Assembly (NCBI GenBank): GCA_007922225.1
Contig: ML679966.1
Span: 40,329,943-40,393,942 of the forward strand
Direction: 5' to 3'
Length of the DNA: 64,000 nucleotides
Source of the DNA: Emydura subglobosa
Taxonomy: Eukaryota > Chordata > Testudines > Chelidae
Shown here in pieces: positions 24,852 through 35,025 of the stretch. Both the position numbers and the translations under genes were made by a program. The first letter of the stretch is position 1, and each line of letters opens with the position of its first letter. The notes below the pieces were generated by a model. The model had not been told where the DNA came from. It searched no databases and was given only the letters and a program-made list of their open reading frames with translations.

Positions 24852-26987
24852 CAAGGGGACAGGGCCAACTTCAAATGTTTCATTTGCTGGGTTTTTTATT
24901 AGCTCTTCAGTTTCCAAAAGAGTTCCCAAATTGCAATTTTGCTTATTTTCAACTCCACTACAGTAGGTGCTTGCAACACATGGCTGTGCCAAGGACTTCG
25001 TGCTTTCCATTGTGTCATTCAATTTCGCTGTTGAGTTCTGTATACATGTTACAACCGCAGCAGAAACAGAGGAGGATGTTGAATTGGAGGAGCTTACTTT
25101 GTCAATGTCTTCTGGAGTCTGCTTTACTGAAAGTGTTTTTGGAATTTTGTGAAAAGCATTTTTAGAATGAGTTGTAGCATGTACAACTTGGCTAGGAAAG
25201 AGCTGTTTATTAAGAGGTTGCTTAAGGGGCGTAGTCATCGGTATTTCTGCTTTAGTATCTTGGTCTAAATCAATTTTTTTTCTCATTACTTTGATGGAAG
25301 AGGGCAATTGCCGTGGGGAAGAAACTGGTGAAGATGATGAGGCAGCAGAGAGTTGAGGGGATCTTGGAGATATTTTTAATGAAGTGTTATCTTTTGACTG
25401 TAACACAGCTCTGGATATAACTTTTGGCTTTACGTTTTTAAAGTTTGGTTTTGGAAAGCTAACAATCTCAGCTTTTCTAGCTTTGGTTATTGTAGATGCA
25501 ATAGACCTGGTTTTTGGTTTTACTGCAATTTGTTCAGAACTAGTTTTAAGTGAAGTCCTTCTAGTGCATCCTCTCATTAATCCATCATTCTTTCCCAATT
25601 TAGAAGACCCATCACCAGCTTCTACCAAAGCCGAAACAGAAAATTTTGTATTGGTTGATCCTGCCTTAGGTGTAAAAATACACTCTTCAGGACTGATTTC
25701 ACCAACTATGGGACTGAAGACCACAAAAGTTGACTCACATTTCAGCTTAGATGCAGCAGCCCCTTCTGGTTTTGGTATACTGCTTTGTATTGATTCAGAT
25801 ACTGCAAAATGGCTCCGTGCATCTTGGAAAGCAGTGTTTTCAGTGGAGTCATTTTGCTCTTTGGCTAAATGTTCACTCACTCTGTTTACCACCGGTTCTT
25901 GGTCTAGACTTTCATCAAAACTCTGTATTGGTAGAGCACATAAATCATTTACAGGGTAATTATTTACTGTTCTGGTTGGAGATGTGTCAGTTTTGGCACG
26001 GTCAGGTGTACTATGCAAGAACTTTTTTGAATCTTCATCCATATTAAAATGGTCTGGTGATAATGAATTCTTACAGTGAGGATCTATCCACATGCCAGCT
26101 AGTTTTAAGCACTGCATTTCCATTTCTTGGGAATCTCTATTTTCTGGTTCTACATTTCCATGACTGATGCCTTTTACAGATCCTTCACTGACCCCTCTGA
26201 CATCTGGAAAAGCAAGAGGTAGTACTACCAAATCTGAACAATTATTTGATGTATTTGGGCCCCCTGAAGCTCCCAGGACAGAGGAACTAGGCGGTTTTTC
26301 AGGACTATCTGTATCAAAACTTTTTCTCATTTCCTCAGAAGAGATGAATGTTGGAGGGAGAAACGTGCTTCCGTGTTCACTTCCCATACTTTCTCCCAGG
26401 CTTTTAACCATATCAAGAGACTCATCGACACTAGTGACATCTAATGCCACAGGAGCACAACCTACTTCATTTTTTATTTCAGAGTTTTTGTTCAGTTTCA
26501 AAGTGGTAAAATGTGTTGTACAGTTGAAGTCAGTCTGTCCGTAAGGCACTGATTGCTCGATACTTTGATTCTGCACTTCTTTTAAGGCAAGGTTCTCTCT
26601 CAGGAGGCTGGTTGGTTCTTTTAAGTTATGGTTCAAGAGATACATACAAGTCTGTTCAGTTGCAGAAGATATACATGCAGCATCTGTCTCACTCAAAGCC
26701 CCTCTACAGACAAATTCACCAGCAGACTTTTGTAAATCAAGTGCTCCAATACATTCCTGGTTTAAAGAAATACTTGTAAAATTACTTATATCCTTAAAAT
26801 CCATGTTATCTTCATGTTCAGCCATTTTATTATATTGGCTAGCTGAATTTCCATTTATATTGGTGGTATGATTAATTGAGTGTGGTGTAGTTTTGTTACA
26901 TGTAAACTTATTTCCATTTTTATCCTTGATAAATAAGGGAGACTGCAAGCCATTCTTTGCCTTTTCCTCTGATTTTTCAACATTCAT
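24852..26987 (-). CDS. MTUS1: MTUS1 large first coding exon (N-terminal 712 residues)
   Basis: Encodes the N-terminal part of the microtubule-associated scaffold/tumour-suppressor protein (ATIP family, long isoform). The start MNVEKSEEKAKNGLQ aligns with human MTDDNSDDKIEDELQ. The ATG has A at -3 and an in-frame TAA upstream at 27018-27020, which supports it. The first two-thirds is divergent, acidic, Ser/Thr-rich and probably disordered. The strongest match is near residues 508-530, PNFKNVKPKVISRAVLQ, against human PNFKNVKAKVMSRAVLQ. Further matches are VVHATTHSKNAFHKIPKTLS and the end NETFEVGPVPL. The open frame continues 25 codons past the donor TTG|GTAAGT at 24851; those codons are intronic. 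Family knowledge: long MTUS1 isoforms bind microtubules and are linked to growth restraint. The start and donor are certain; no catalytic domain is expected. Confidence 0.96.
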
Positions 26988-27191
26988 TTTGAGTTTGAAT
27001 TTTAAACTTTTGTCATCTTATTTTCACTTAAAATTCTAAAGAAAGCAGGTTCTACTGAGTGTTGGAGAACGCAACGCTTGTCCCCAGAAGAATTTGGTTT
27101 CGTTATAAGACATTCAAGATGCAGTTCTTCTTGCTTACATGCTCTTCAAGTATATCCACAAGTATTCTATAACTTGAACCCCTTCGGTATT
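26988..27191 (-). other. MTUS1: MTUS1 5'-UTR part of the first coding exon
   Basis: Upstream of the ATG the minus strand runs to an acceptor TTTAATTTTAG|AATACC, giving a 204-nt leader in this exon. It contains stops in frame with the coding sequence. A spliced leader ahead of a large first coding exon is, as I recall, also the arrangement in human MTUS1. The upstream non-coding exon was not located. Confidence 0.65.
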
Positions 27192-28243
27192 CTAAAATTA
27201 AAAAACAGACATGAAAGTTAGCTGAACAAGAATTTAATGTGAGACTTTTCATAGGCTGTGTAGTCTTTAGACAAATTGTAATTTTTACAATTGGAAGTCC
27301 TTTTGCCTTAAAAAGTAATCAAATTGAAATGTTCAATAGTCCTACCAGCTAAATAGTTCAGAGTATCTGCTAACAAAAGATAACTTCTTAAACAAGTAAA
27401 TCCAGATTATAACTCGCCCCCCCCCACACAGTCCCATGATCGCTCCTGCATTTAACTTGGAGACAGAGTCCAGCAGTTCTCCACAATTTGTCAATATTTT
27501 CTTAAACTGAAAAGCAACTGTGAGGTATTGGAAGCCAGAAAACAAAAACTGAGCAACTCAGGAATCAGTGAAGATATTGCCTATATTTATTCCTTCCTTC
27601 CTTTTTATTATCCTACATTTAAAATGATCAGCTGTTTAGAGCAGTACTACATGTGTGCATCCTCTACCGAAGAATCATAGTTGATTAATATTTTTGTAGA
27701 TCCATCACTGGTTAGTATTTCTCAGCAAGTAGCCTAAGATTTCTGAACCAGCACAAGTCTCTCTTAAGGAGACCCTACATTCTAGTTTTTTCCATGGGAT
27801 CTCCTAAACTTTGCACAGTGAACTAAGTGTCCTAGTTTTTCCATATCAAGAAAACATTCTGGCTTTTTGTAATTGAGTGAGACACACATTTCTGTGCCCT
27901 TATAAAGTATTTTGTACCACTATTTCACTCTCAGTGAGCACGCTTTTCAGGTCAAAACTTGTGCAGCAACACTGCAGCGAGCCCCAACCTAATCAGTGTA
28001 AAATCCCTGTTACGAGGAAGGAAGAGACCAGTATATAGAAGTCCTTGTGATCCTCCCTTCCCACCTCTGTCACCAGAAGCACAGAGAAGCAAAGCAAGGG
28101 ACTGAGGAGAAGCAGACCTCAGCCTCTGATCCAGTAAGCTGCTCCAGTCAAAGAAAATTGTATGTATTACAACTGCATCAAGAGGCTCTAAATAACTTCC
28201 GGAACCCATTGTGCTAGACCCCGTTCACAGAGCAAGTCAGCTC
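27192..28243. other. MTUS1 upstream intron/flank, nothing recognised
   Basis: AT-rich sequence with a C-run near 27417-27425. No exon, repeat family or promoter signal recognised. Confidence 0.55.
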
Positions 28244-28368
28244 GGGTGACCAGATATCACAATTTTATAGGGACAGTCCCAATATTTGGAGCTTTTTCTT
28301 TTACAGGTGCCTATTATCCTCCACCCACTGTCCTGATTTTTCACACTTGCTAGCTGAGAGCTCACCCT
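28244..28368 (+). mobile_element. Small MITE with GGGTGACCAGAT terminus
   Basis: Starts GGGTGACCAGATATCAC, continues 'TTATAGGGACAGTCCCAATA', 'CTATTATCCTCCACCCACTG' and 'TTTTTCACACTTGCTAGC', and ends with a diverged inverse terminus AGCTCACCCT. I recognise this as an abundant turtle MITE of about 125 bp. A second, rearranged copy is at 39860-39998. It has no coding capacity; its transposase superfamily is not evident. Confidence 0.7.
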
Positions 28369-28404
28369 CAAAATAGATACAGAAAAGGATGCAAGAAAAT
28401 GTCC

Positions 28405-28535
28405 CTATTGTATAGTTAAGAAACTGAGGAACAGAAGTTAAGTGATTTGCACAAGGATGCACAGAAAACCTGTGGCACAGCCAAGAACTGGAATCAATCT
28501 GAGTCACAGTCCAGTGCCTTAACCACAAACCATCT
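28405..28535 (+). repeat. MIR-type SINE (3' two-thirds)
   Basis: The run AAACTGAGGAACAGAAGTTA, then 'AGTGATTTGCACAAGGATGC', 'GTGGCACAGCCAAGAACTGG' and 'CAGTCCAGTGCCTTAACCAC' follows the MIR consensus (gaaactgaggcacagagaggttaa, gacttgcccaaggt, ccagtgctctaaccac) in order. MIR is an old amniote-wide CORE-SINE. The tRNA-like head is missing or too diverged to see. Confidence 0.85.
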
Positions 28536-29784
28536 TTTTCTGATCAAGAAAGAGAACTAAAACGTGGAACACTTGAATATATTGTGATGCCACAAAAACC
28601 TCCCTTATTTTATTTGGAAAAGATGCTTCCTTTACTTGTTCTTGTTCCAGCAGTTAGCTTGTTCCTTGACTGCTGTTTAAAATGGGCATTTTGGGGGGTT
28701 GCTGCTTACTCATTACAACTAGGATTCTTGGATAAGAAAGAGGCACACTTCAAAATCAGAAGTAGCAATATCAGACGTAAAGTACTATAAATAGATTTCC
28801 TCTTCCTCTTAAACAACGCATGTCATTCAAAGATTTTTTTGTTTTCGCCTTCAACATTTTGCTTAAATACAGCACTCTGAACAGCACAGGTGGGCATTCA
28901 TAGAACACATGGGATGGAGGTGTGAAGGAAGGCTCTGCCAAATTTACATTTTTTCCTACATACCCAGCGACATCTTTCTGTATTCCTAAAAGATTGAAAA
29001 CTGAAATTCACAGAATAGTGAAAACTGTTAAGACAGCACGAAGTTCAAGATTTGATCAAGGAAACAAAGCTAATATGGACCCAAGTGTCATACAGATTTT
29101 CAATTTAGCGGTTTCTACTTCTTTTGCTTTCTCCTTTCTTAAAAGGAACTTAAACATTTTTTCTGAAATCTTTAATCTTCATCCATATAGTTACTAATGG
29201 CAGCAAGTCTGTTAGACTCAAAGCTCTTTTGAATGTGTTTTCTAGGTCTTTCTAAAACACTAAAGTCAACAATGGCAGAATGAGGCACACTTTTACTAGA
29301 TCATTTTAAAGACAGAAGTCTCAAAAAATTTACAGACATTGCCTTTAATCTCAATAGTAGTGTTAAATACAAGCAGTAATTGGTTTCTGCTGCCTTGTGT
29401 AGCTAATTTGTAATGTGTTTTAATTTGAGATATTCAGTGATTTGACATCAAAGTGAAGGATTCCTTCCTAATTTGACTATTAATATCCATTTAATAGTCA
29501 TGACCAAACATTACTTTATGATGCAAGTCACTTTCAAACCCCTCCCATGTTCTCTTCCATTCAAAATAATGGGTACCCAACATGGTAAGTGGGAAGGAAT
29601 TTGGGAATCAAAGATGGGACAAATCCTTCAGTATGCCTGCTACTAATGATAAGTAGATTTAGTAAGACCAACAGTTAAAATAGCACATAACACTGTGTAC
29701 TTGTTCATCTGTACTGTGTAGTGCAGGGTAATTTGGCCTACAATGAATGCCTCATTCAGATCAATACCTTTCAGACTGGCTCTG
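28536..29784. other. Non-coding, nothing recognised
   Basis: AT-rich. Short open frames at 28584-28790 and 28922-29197 have no recognisable motif. No repeat family recognised. Confidence 0.55.
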
Positions 29785-30050
29785 AGGCTATGTCTACACT
29801 GCACCCCACTGGTGGTGAATAGGGTATACAAGGCTACATGTTGGGGAAAAGCTTCAGGACACTGCATGGCTAAATTTAGCCGCACAGATGGAGGCATTTC
29901 TTAGATATGTAGACAGCTACGTAGGTTACATATTCACAGGGTTCAGGCGTGTCTTTACTCATCTAAGTAGAGAGTCACTATTTACACTGCTATTCATACC
30001 TGTTGTACTCTACAACCTGCCATAAGGCGTGTGCACTGTAGACATACCTT
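29785..30050. mobile_element. MITE with 20-bp terminal inverted repeats
   Basis: The left end AGGCTATGTCTACACTGCAC and the reverse complement of the right end AAGGTATGTCTACAGTGCAC match at 17 of 20 positions. The 266-bp interior is non-coding. The 'TATGTCTACAC' terminus is shared in style with other elements in this window, such as the Harbinger ends at 42783 and 46769 and the MITE at 54514. A target-site duplication could not be fixed. Confidence 0.75.
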
Positions 30051-33000
30051 AAGTAGGCGACCTATATTGTTGCTCAATTTTCATCTTAAAGTTCCTTGCT
30101 TTCTATGTCTTTGAAGTGGTCAAGATAATTTAGCTGTGCAGACACTACTTGTATCTATTTTTAGATTGTAGGAAAATTTTATGCATGGCCCAATCAAGAT
30201 ATTCCTACAAGTGATATGTCCTTTCCTGCAAGCGACTGATTTTGTCAGTGGACTAAGGAAATTTAACATAAGTCATCAATATTTTCTTGGTAATTTGGCA
30301 TAGTTTCGCACTCATTGGTTTACACCAATGTTTGAAGAGTGAGCATGATAAGAACTATTGAAAGAAACATTAACAGGAACAAGTTACAGAGCAGTTTTCT
30401 TAGTTGAGATGTTAAATTAGCCATTAAAACTGATCCTTAAAATTTTAACATTGTTGCTTTAGAAATATTTTTATAAACCTTTAACCTAGAAGTTGATATT
30501 TCCTGTTTAGTTTATTCTCTCGGCTGTAGATTTGAGTGCATACATGTTCAGCTCTCAGGCGCTTTCAATAGATGCTGAAGACAGTTTGTGAACACACTGA
30601 AGCCACAGTTTATTATAAAACACTTATGCTTGAAAGACGTCATCAGTGCTTGAGGCTCTCCCCTTCCTCAATTTCACATACATATTAAGTCTGAGAACTT
30701 GAGGGAACAGAAGGATAGCTTTGAAAGAACAGGGAAAGGAACTTGGCAAACAAGTTTTTAAAAGTCAGCCCTATGTCCCAGAGAAGTGTAATAAAAGGTA
30801 CACAGAAGAGTGATCTGAGCTGTGAATTAATCCTTAATATTAAAGGGAAGAGACGGTATAATTTGACTGGTGACTAGAAACATTGTAGAAGCAGCAAGGA
30901 AAATAAGAGCAAAGACTTATTCATAAGGCTTAAGAATTGCTACATGCAATGCAAGTTTCTATACGATACTGAAGGTCACGTGAGTTAGCTTGAGTTGTAG
31001 TTACATGTCTTCTCTCACACAGCCAAAGTGTTTACACACACACAAAACTTGGTCAGCTACATTGGTATGTTTTGTACTAAAAAAAATTTTTGAACACAGC
31101 CTCCTTTTTGAGAGACATGCCTTGGGGGCAGTCCTGATGTGCATCAAGTATTGCACAATCATTGACAGCATAATTAGCATTAACATAAGATGAGAGAAGA
31201 TAGCTCCAGTGCTTATATAATACATCAAAAAAAGCTGTATTGAGAATGTTAAAGTTACATAGCTGTGGCAGTCACTTGAGTCAAATGATTAGATTAAATT
31301 TGCATACGTAAACCTAAGTTTTCCGTGTGTGTAAACTGTACTACAGCCTGTGTGGTAACATTGTATTCTAGATTATAGCATGATCATGTAAATCAAGGAC
31401 TTAAATTCTTGACGTCTACTTAGCATGGTGTGGTATGAACAGCAGTTCATAAAAGACCTTGCATACAATGGTTACAGTGAATTAGGCAGCCACTACCCCT
31501 CCCTGCATCATTTGCTTCACACCTTACAAGGCTATACAGTTATTTGAAAGGTAGCATGCGATCATGTAATTTAAGATCATACTGAAAAACAACCAAAGTT
31601 ATTTCCTGATATGAATGCTTACTTGAGCAATCTTAATGATCTTACAAACTTTTTTGTCGCTGTTTTACTACAGACCACAAGAATCCACACTTGGGAAACG
31701 GAAGTGGTCACCAGTTAACTATGCATCGACTCTGTCTTTCTTTGTAAGGTTGATCAATTATTGAACAGTCCTTTTACTGTTTACAGTAGTAATCTTCACG
31801 GTCCATGCACAAAGAATGCTTTTGAAATGCTCATTCACCATATCAAAAATAGTTTTTCCATGATGCCTCAGAAGACAGTTTCCCTGGTAAGTATCTAGCC
31901 CTCCCAGCCAATCCTGATCAGAACTATTAAGCAGATTTAAGTTACTTTCCTATAAAGGCATTTTTCTCACTTTTATTAAAGGCTGAACTGTTTTGGCCGC
32001 AACACAGCTACAAGATTGAAAGTTTTCATACCAACAGCAGAGTTTGAAGTGACTGAAAAAGGTTATGTCAGAAATACATAGATAATCTTAATGACAGCAT
32101 TAACTAGCACTTGCTATAAATATCTGCACAAAATCCAACATGATATACTTCTAAAACATGCATTTGGTAAGGCACGTGCACATACCAAGCTGTGTGCTTA
32201 TTTCAGAACACCATCAATACCTCCAATAAAGTACGGATGCTTCATTTGGCCCAATTTACTCATTCACTTAAGCATATTTACTGTACTTGCCGTTCTGCTT
32301 ATAGCTAAAATAGAATTCAAATGGTTTCAGACTTGTTATGGGAGAAAAAATACTGTGCAAGTGACATGTAAGCTTTCTTTCAAGTTGTTTAAAGTTTTAG
32401 AGACATAAAACTCAGTATTTTGCCTTTCTAGATAACTTACCAAGCTGCTAGAGGACTCTGAAATACCAAGGTAACATGCCTGAGCAGTTACCAAGGAGCA
32501 TGTCACATTTTGGCACTAACATTTGGAAGGAGTCAAGTGGGGGGGAGGGAGGAGAAGAGGAACAGCCAAGCAGCTGACTACAAGGACTAGACATCCTTGA
32601 CTTCTGATTCAACGAGGTGCTGGATCATATGGCTGAACTGTAATACAAACAGCAGCCTCCCCACAAATCTGGTACCTGTATTGAAAGCAATGTGTGTAAC
32701 TGAGAAAAAAGCCAACCATTTTTTTTTTTAAGTTTGTCATTCAACTATCTACACAATCATAAGATATTTGAAAAGGTTTTAGTATTTGAAATTAGAGTAA
32801 AGTATGTGTGAATGGAAACAACTATTAGTAAGAGGGAAGTGATCAAATTCTTGATCTTTTCATATTTTAAAAGGCAGACTACCAAATACAGCACCTCATT
32901 TGGATGTGTCTGGTGTTTTGGAAGCTTGACTACCTTATGTTCTCCTACAAATGGACCTCGAGCTTGTTTGGAGGTTCTAGCAGAGGAGCACAACTATCAT

Positions 33001-33071
33001 ATTCTCTTTGACTGAATGAGCCTGAGACCTTCTGAAGTTTAAAAGCCAGAGACATCCACCACAAATAGCGA
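30051..33071. other. Non-coding, nothing recognised
   Basis: About 3 kb of AT-rich sequence. Short homopolymers (T-run near 32719) and purine-rich GGGGGGAGGGAGGAGAAGAG near 32540 were seen. Open frames of 67-105 codons (for example 32091-32408) look random. Confidence 0.55.
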
Positions 33072-33138
33072 ACAGGCTGGCAGTTAGGGTATTCACGTGG
33101 AATCAGAGGCCCAGGCTCAAGTCCCTGCTCCAATAATA
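33072..33138 (+). repeat. tRNA-derived/MIR-like SINE fragment
   Basis: The segment GGCTGGCAGTTAGGGTATTC, then 'GTGGAATCAGAGGCCCAGG' and 'CTCAAGTCCCTGCTCCAATA', has the layout of a tRNA-derived SINE head. It includes a B-box-like stretch GGCTCAAGTCC, the tRNA T-loop signature with one change. Only about 65 bp is recognisable, so the family is uncertain. Confidence 0.45.
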
Positions 33139-33365
33139 ATTATTTGATTTGACAAATTTACACTTTCTAATGAAAAACTTACACAGAGTTTCCCATCCAG
33201 CTCTGATAAGTTTGGATCACTTGTAACAGTAATTTAAGCCCAAATTCCAGGCTTTTCAACAGCAGCTTCATTCAGTTAGTTGGTGTTGCAGAGTAGCAAC
33301 TGATCAAATTTCCCAAAGTAAGTGTACAAATAGCACATGTAACTGCACATACGTGGCTGATTGTA

Positions 33366-34330
33366 GATTCATAGATTCTAGGGCCAGAAGGGATCACAGT
33401 GATCATCTAGTCTGACTTCCCACATAAAAGACTGTAGAATTCCCCTAGAATAATTCTTCGAGCATGTTCTGGAGAAAAACATCCAGTCTTGGTTTAAAAA
33501 TGGTCAGTGATGGAGAATCCATCAAAACCCTTCATAAGTTGTTCCTATGCTTAGTTACTCTCACTTAAAAATTTATGCCTCATTTCTAGTCTGAATTTGT
33601 CTAGCTTCAACTTCCAGTCACTGGATCATGTTATATCTGTCCTATAGAGTGAAGAGCCCATCATCAAATTTCTATTCCCCATGTGGGTATATGGCTGATC
33701 AATGCACCCCTTAATCTTCTCTCACCTAAACAGATTGAATTCCTTGAGTATCACTATAAACTGTGTTTTCCAATCCTTTATTCAATATGACTTTTCTAAA
33801 CCCTCTCCAATTTATGAACATCCATTTTGAATTGTTAACACCAGAACTGGAAACTATTCCTGTAGCAGTTGCACCAGACCAAATACAGAGGTAATATCGC
33901 TCTACTCCTACTTGAGATGCCCCTGTTTGGCCATCCTGGGATCACTTTAGCCCTTCAGCCACAGAGCTGCATTGGGAGCTCATATTCATCTGATTATCCA
34001 GCATGACCCCAAGTCTTTTTTAGAGTCACTGCTTCCCAGGATAGAGCTCCCCATCCTGTAAGTATGGCCTGATTTCTTTGTTCTCAAGTGTATGACTTTA
34101 TATTTTGCCCACATTAAAATGCATATTATTTCCTTTGCCCAGCTTAGACAGCAGTCTAGATAAGAGAGTTTGGTATCAGTGACCTGGTCTTTTCATTATT
34201 TACTTCTTCCCCAATCTTCCTTACAATAAATAAATTGGTAATAATTTTATATTTTCTTCCAGGCCACTGGTAAAAGTGGTAAACAGCATACTGCCATCAA
34301 TCAATCCCCACAGAACCTGTTATGATAAAT
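33366..34330 (-). mobile_element. CR1-type LINE 3' region, minus orientation
   Basis: The low-coordinate end starts GATTCATAGATTCTAGGGCC and 'AGAAGGGATCACAGTGATCA', which is the reverse complement of a CR1-type 3' end. It then runs through blocks typical of a long reptile CR1 copy: 'TTTATATTTTGCCCACATTA' near 34090, and 'ATTTTATATTTTCTTCCAGG' followed by 'CCACTGGTAAAAGTGGTAAA' near 34250. No open frame survives. The right boundary is approximate. Confidence 0.7.
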
Positions 34331-34464
34331 AGGCCTACAAATTTACTCTAATTGTGAGCTCAACTGTAAAATGTTAAAGTTAAGATGTCACAATAACCTA
34401 TAACAAATGTTGAGTTGGGAAAAGGTATGAAAAGGAGATACTTATTTAGTCTAAACAAAAAGGC

Positions 34465-34795
34465 CTACTGACCTGGGCACCAGGTCATGTAGGCTTGGTT
34501 CCGCCCTCTCCTGCTGCCTCTGCAGAAGCAGCTTCCTGCATACTGCAAGGCCCACCACTCCAGGGCAACTGGGAGCAGCCGCCACACCATGGCCACCACA
34601 CTGGAGCTGCCAGTGGTGCTGGGGTCATGCGTGGCTCCAGCTCCAGGGCAGCTGGGGCCCCCAGCAGGCCCTAAGGGTGCACGTGGCTGCCTCACCAGGG
34701 CAGCTGGGGCCACGTGCAGCTTGGGTTGCCCAGCTGGTACTGGGGCTGCTTGCTGAGACTCTCAGGCAGGCAGGGGTGCTAAGGCATCCCAGTTG
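34465..34795. repeat. GC-rich block with degenerate CCAGGGCAGCTGGGGCC repeats
   Basis: An abrupt GC-rich island in AT-rich sequence. The motif CCAGGGCAGCTGGGGCC recurs near 34644 and 34697 and a related CCAGGGCAACTGGGAGC lies near 34559, separated by TGGCTCCAGC- and GCACGTGGCTG-like pieces. It reads like a degenerate minisatellite or the body of an unnamed repeat. Open frames across it (82 codons on -) are low-complexity Ala/Gly/Pro and not convincing. It has few CpGs, so it is not a typical promoter island. Confidence 0.6.
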
Positions 34796-34799
34796 GGAC

Positions 34800-35025
34800 T
34801 CAGGGAGAAGACATGATTGATGGTGTAGGTTTAATTAAGATAGCTGCATCAGTACAAATCCGCTCTGCTCTCTACAAATGCTACTCTGGGTATGTACTTG
34901 GGTTGGTAAGCTGTAGCAGAGTCAAAACCACTGCATCTTCACCACTATTGTTACCTGCATTAGCTAGGTTACAGCTGGTGCAGGTACGCCTACCCACACA
35001 ACATAGATGTACCCTAAGAGCTGAA
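34800..35025. mobile_element. Possible MITE fragment
   Basis: The right end AACATAGATGTACCCTAAGA is, in reverse complement, TCTTAGGGTACATCTATGTT, a terminus style seen in reptile MITEs. The matching left end is not visible, so this may be a truncated copy. Confidence 0.3.

Noticed and set aside
24782..26544. Plus-strand open frames of up to 191 codons opposite the large MTUS1 exon
   Set aside because: They are antisense shadows of a long conserved exon; no motif, no splice support, and the minus-strand frame has clear homology.
34465..34713. CpG-island promoter at the GC-rich block
   Set aside because: The block is rich in CAG, CTG and GGG but has few CG dinucleotides, and no initiator or exon was seen nearby.
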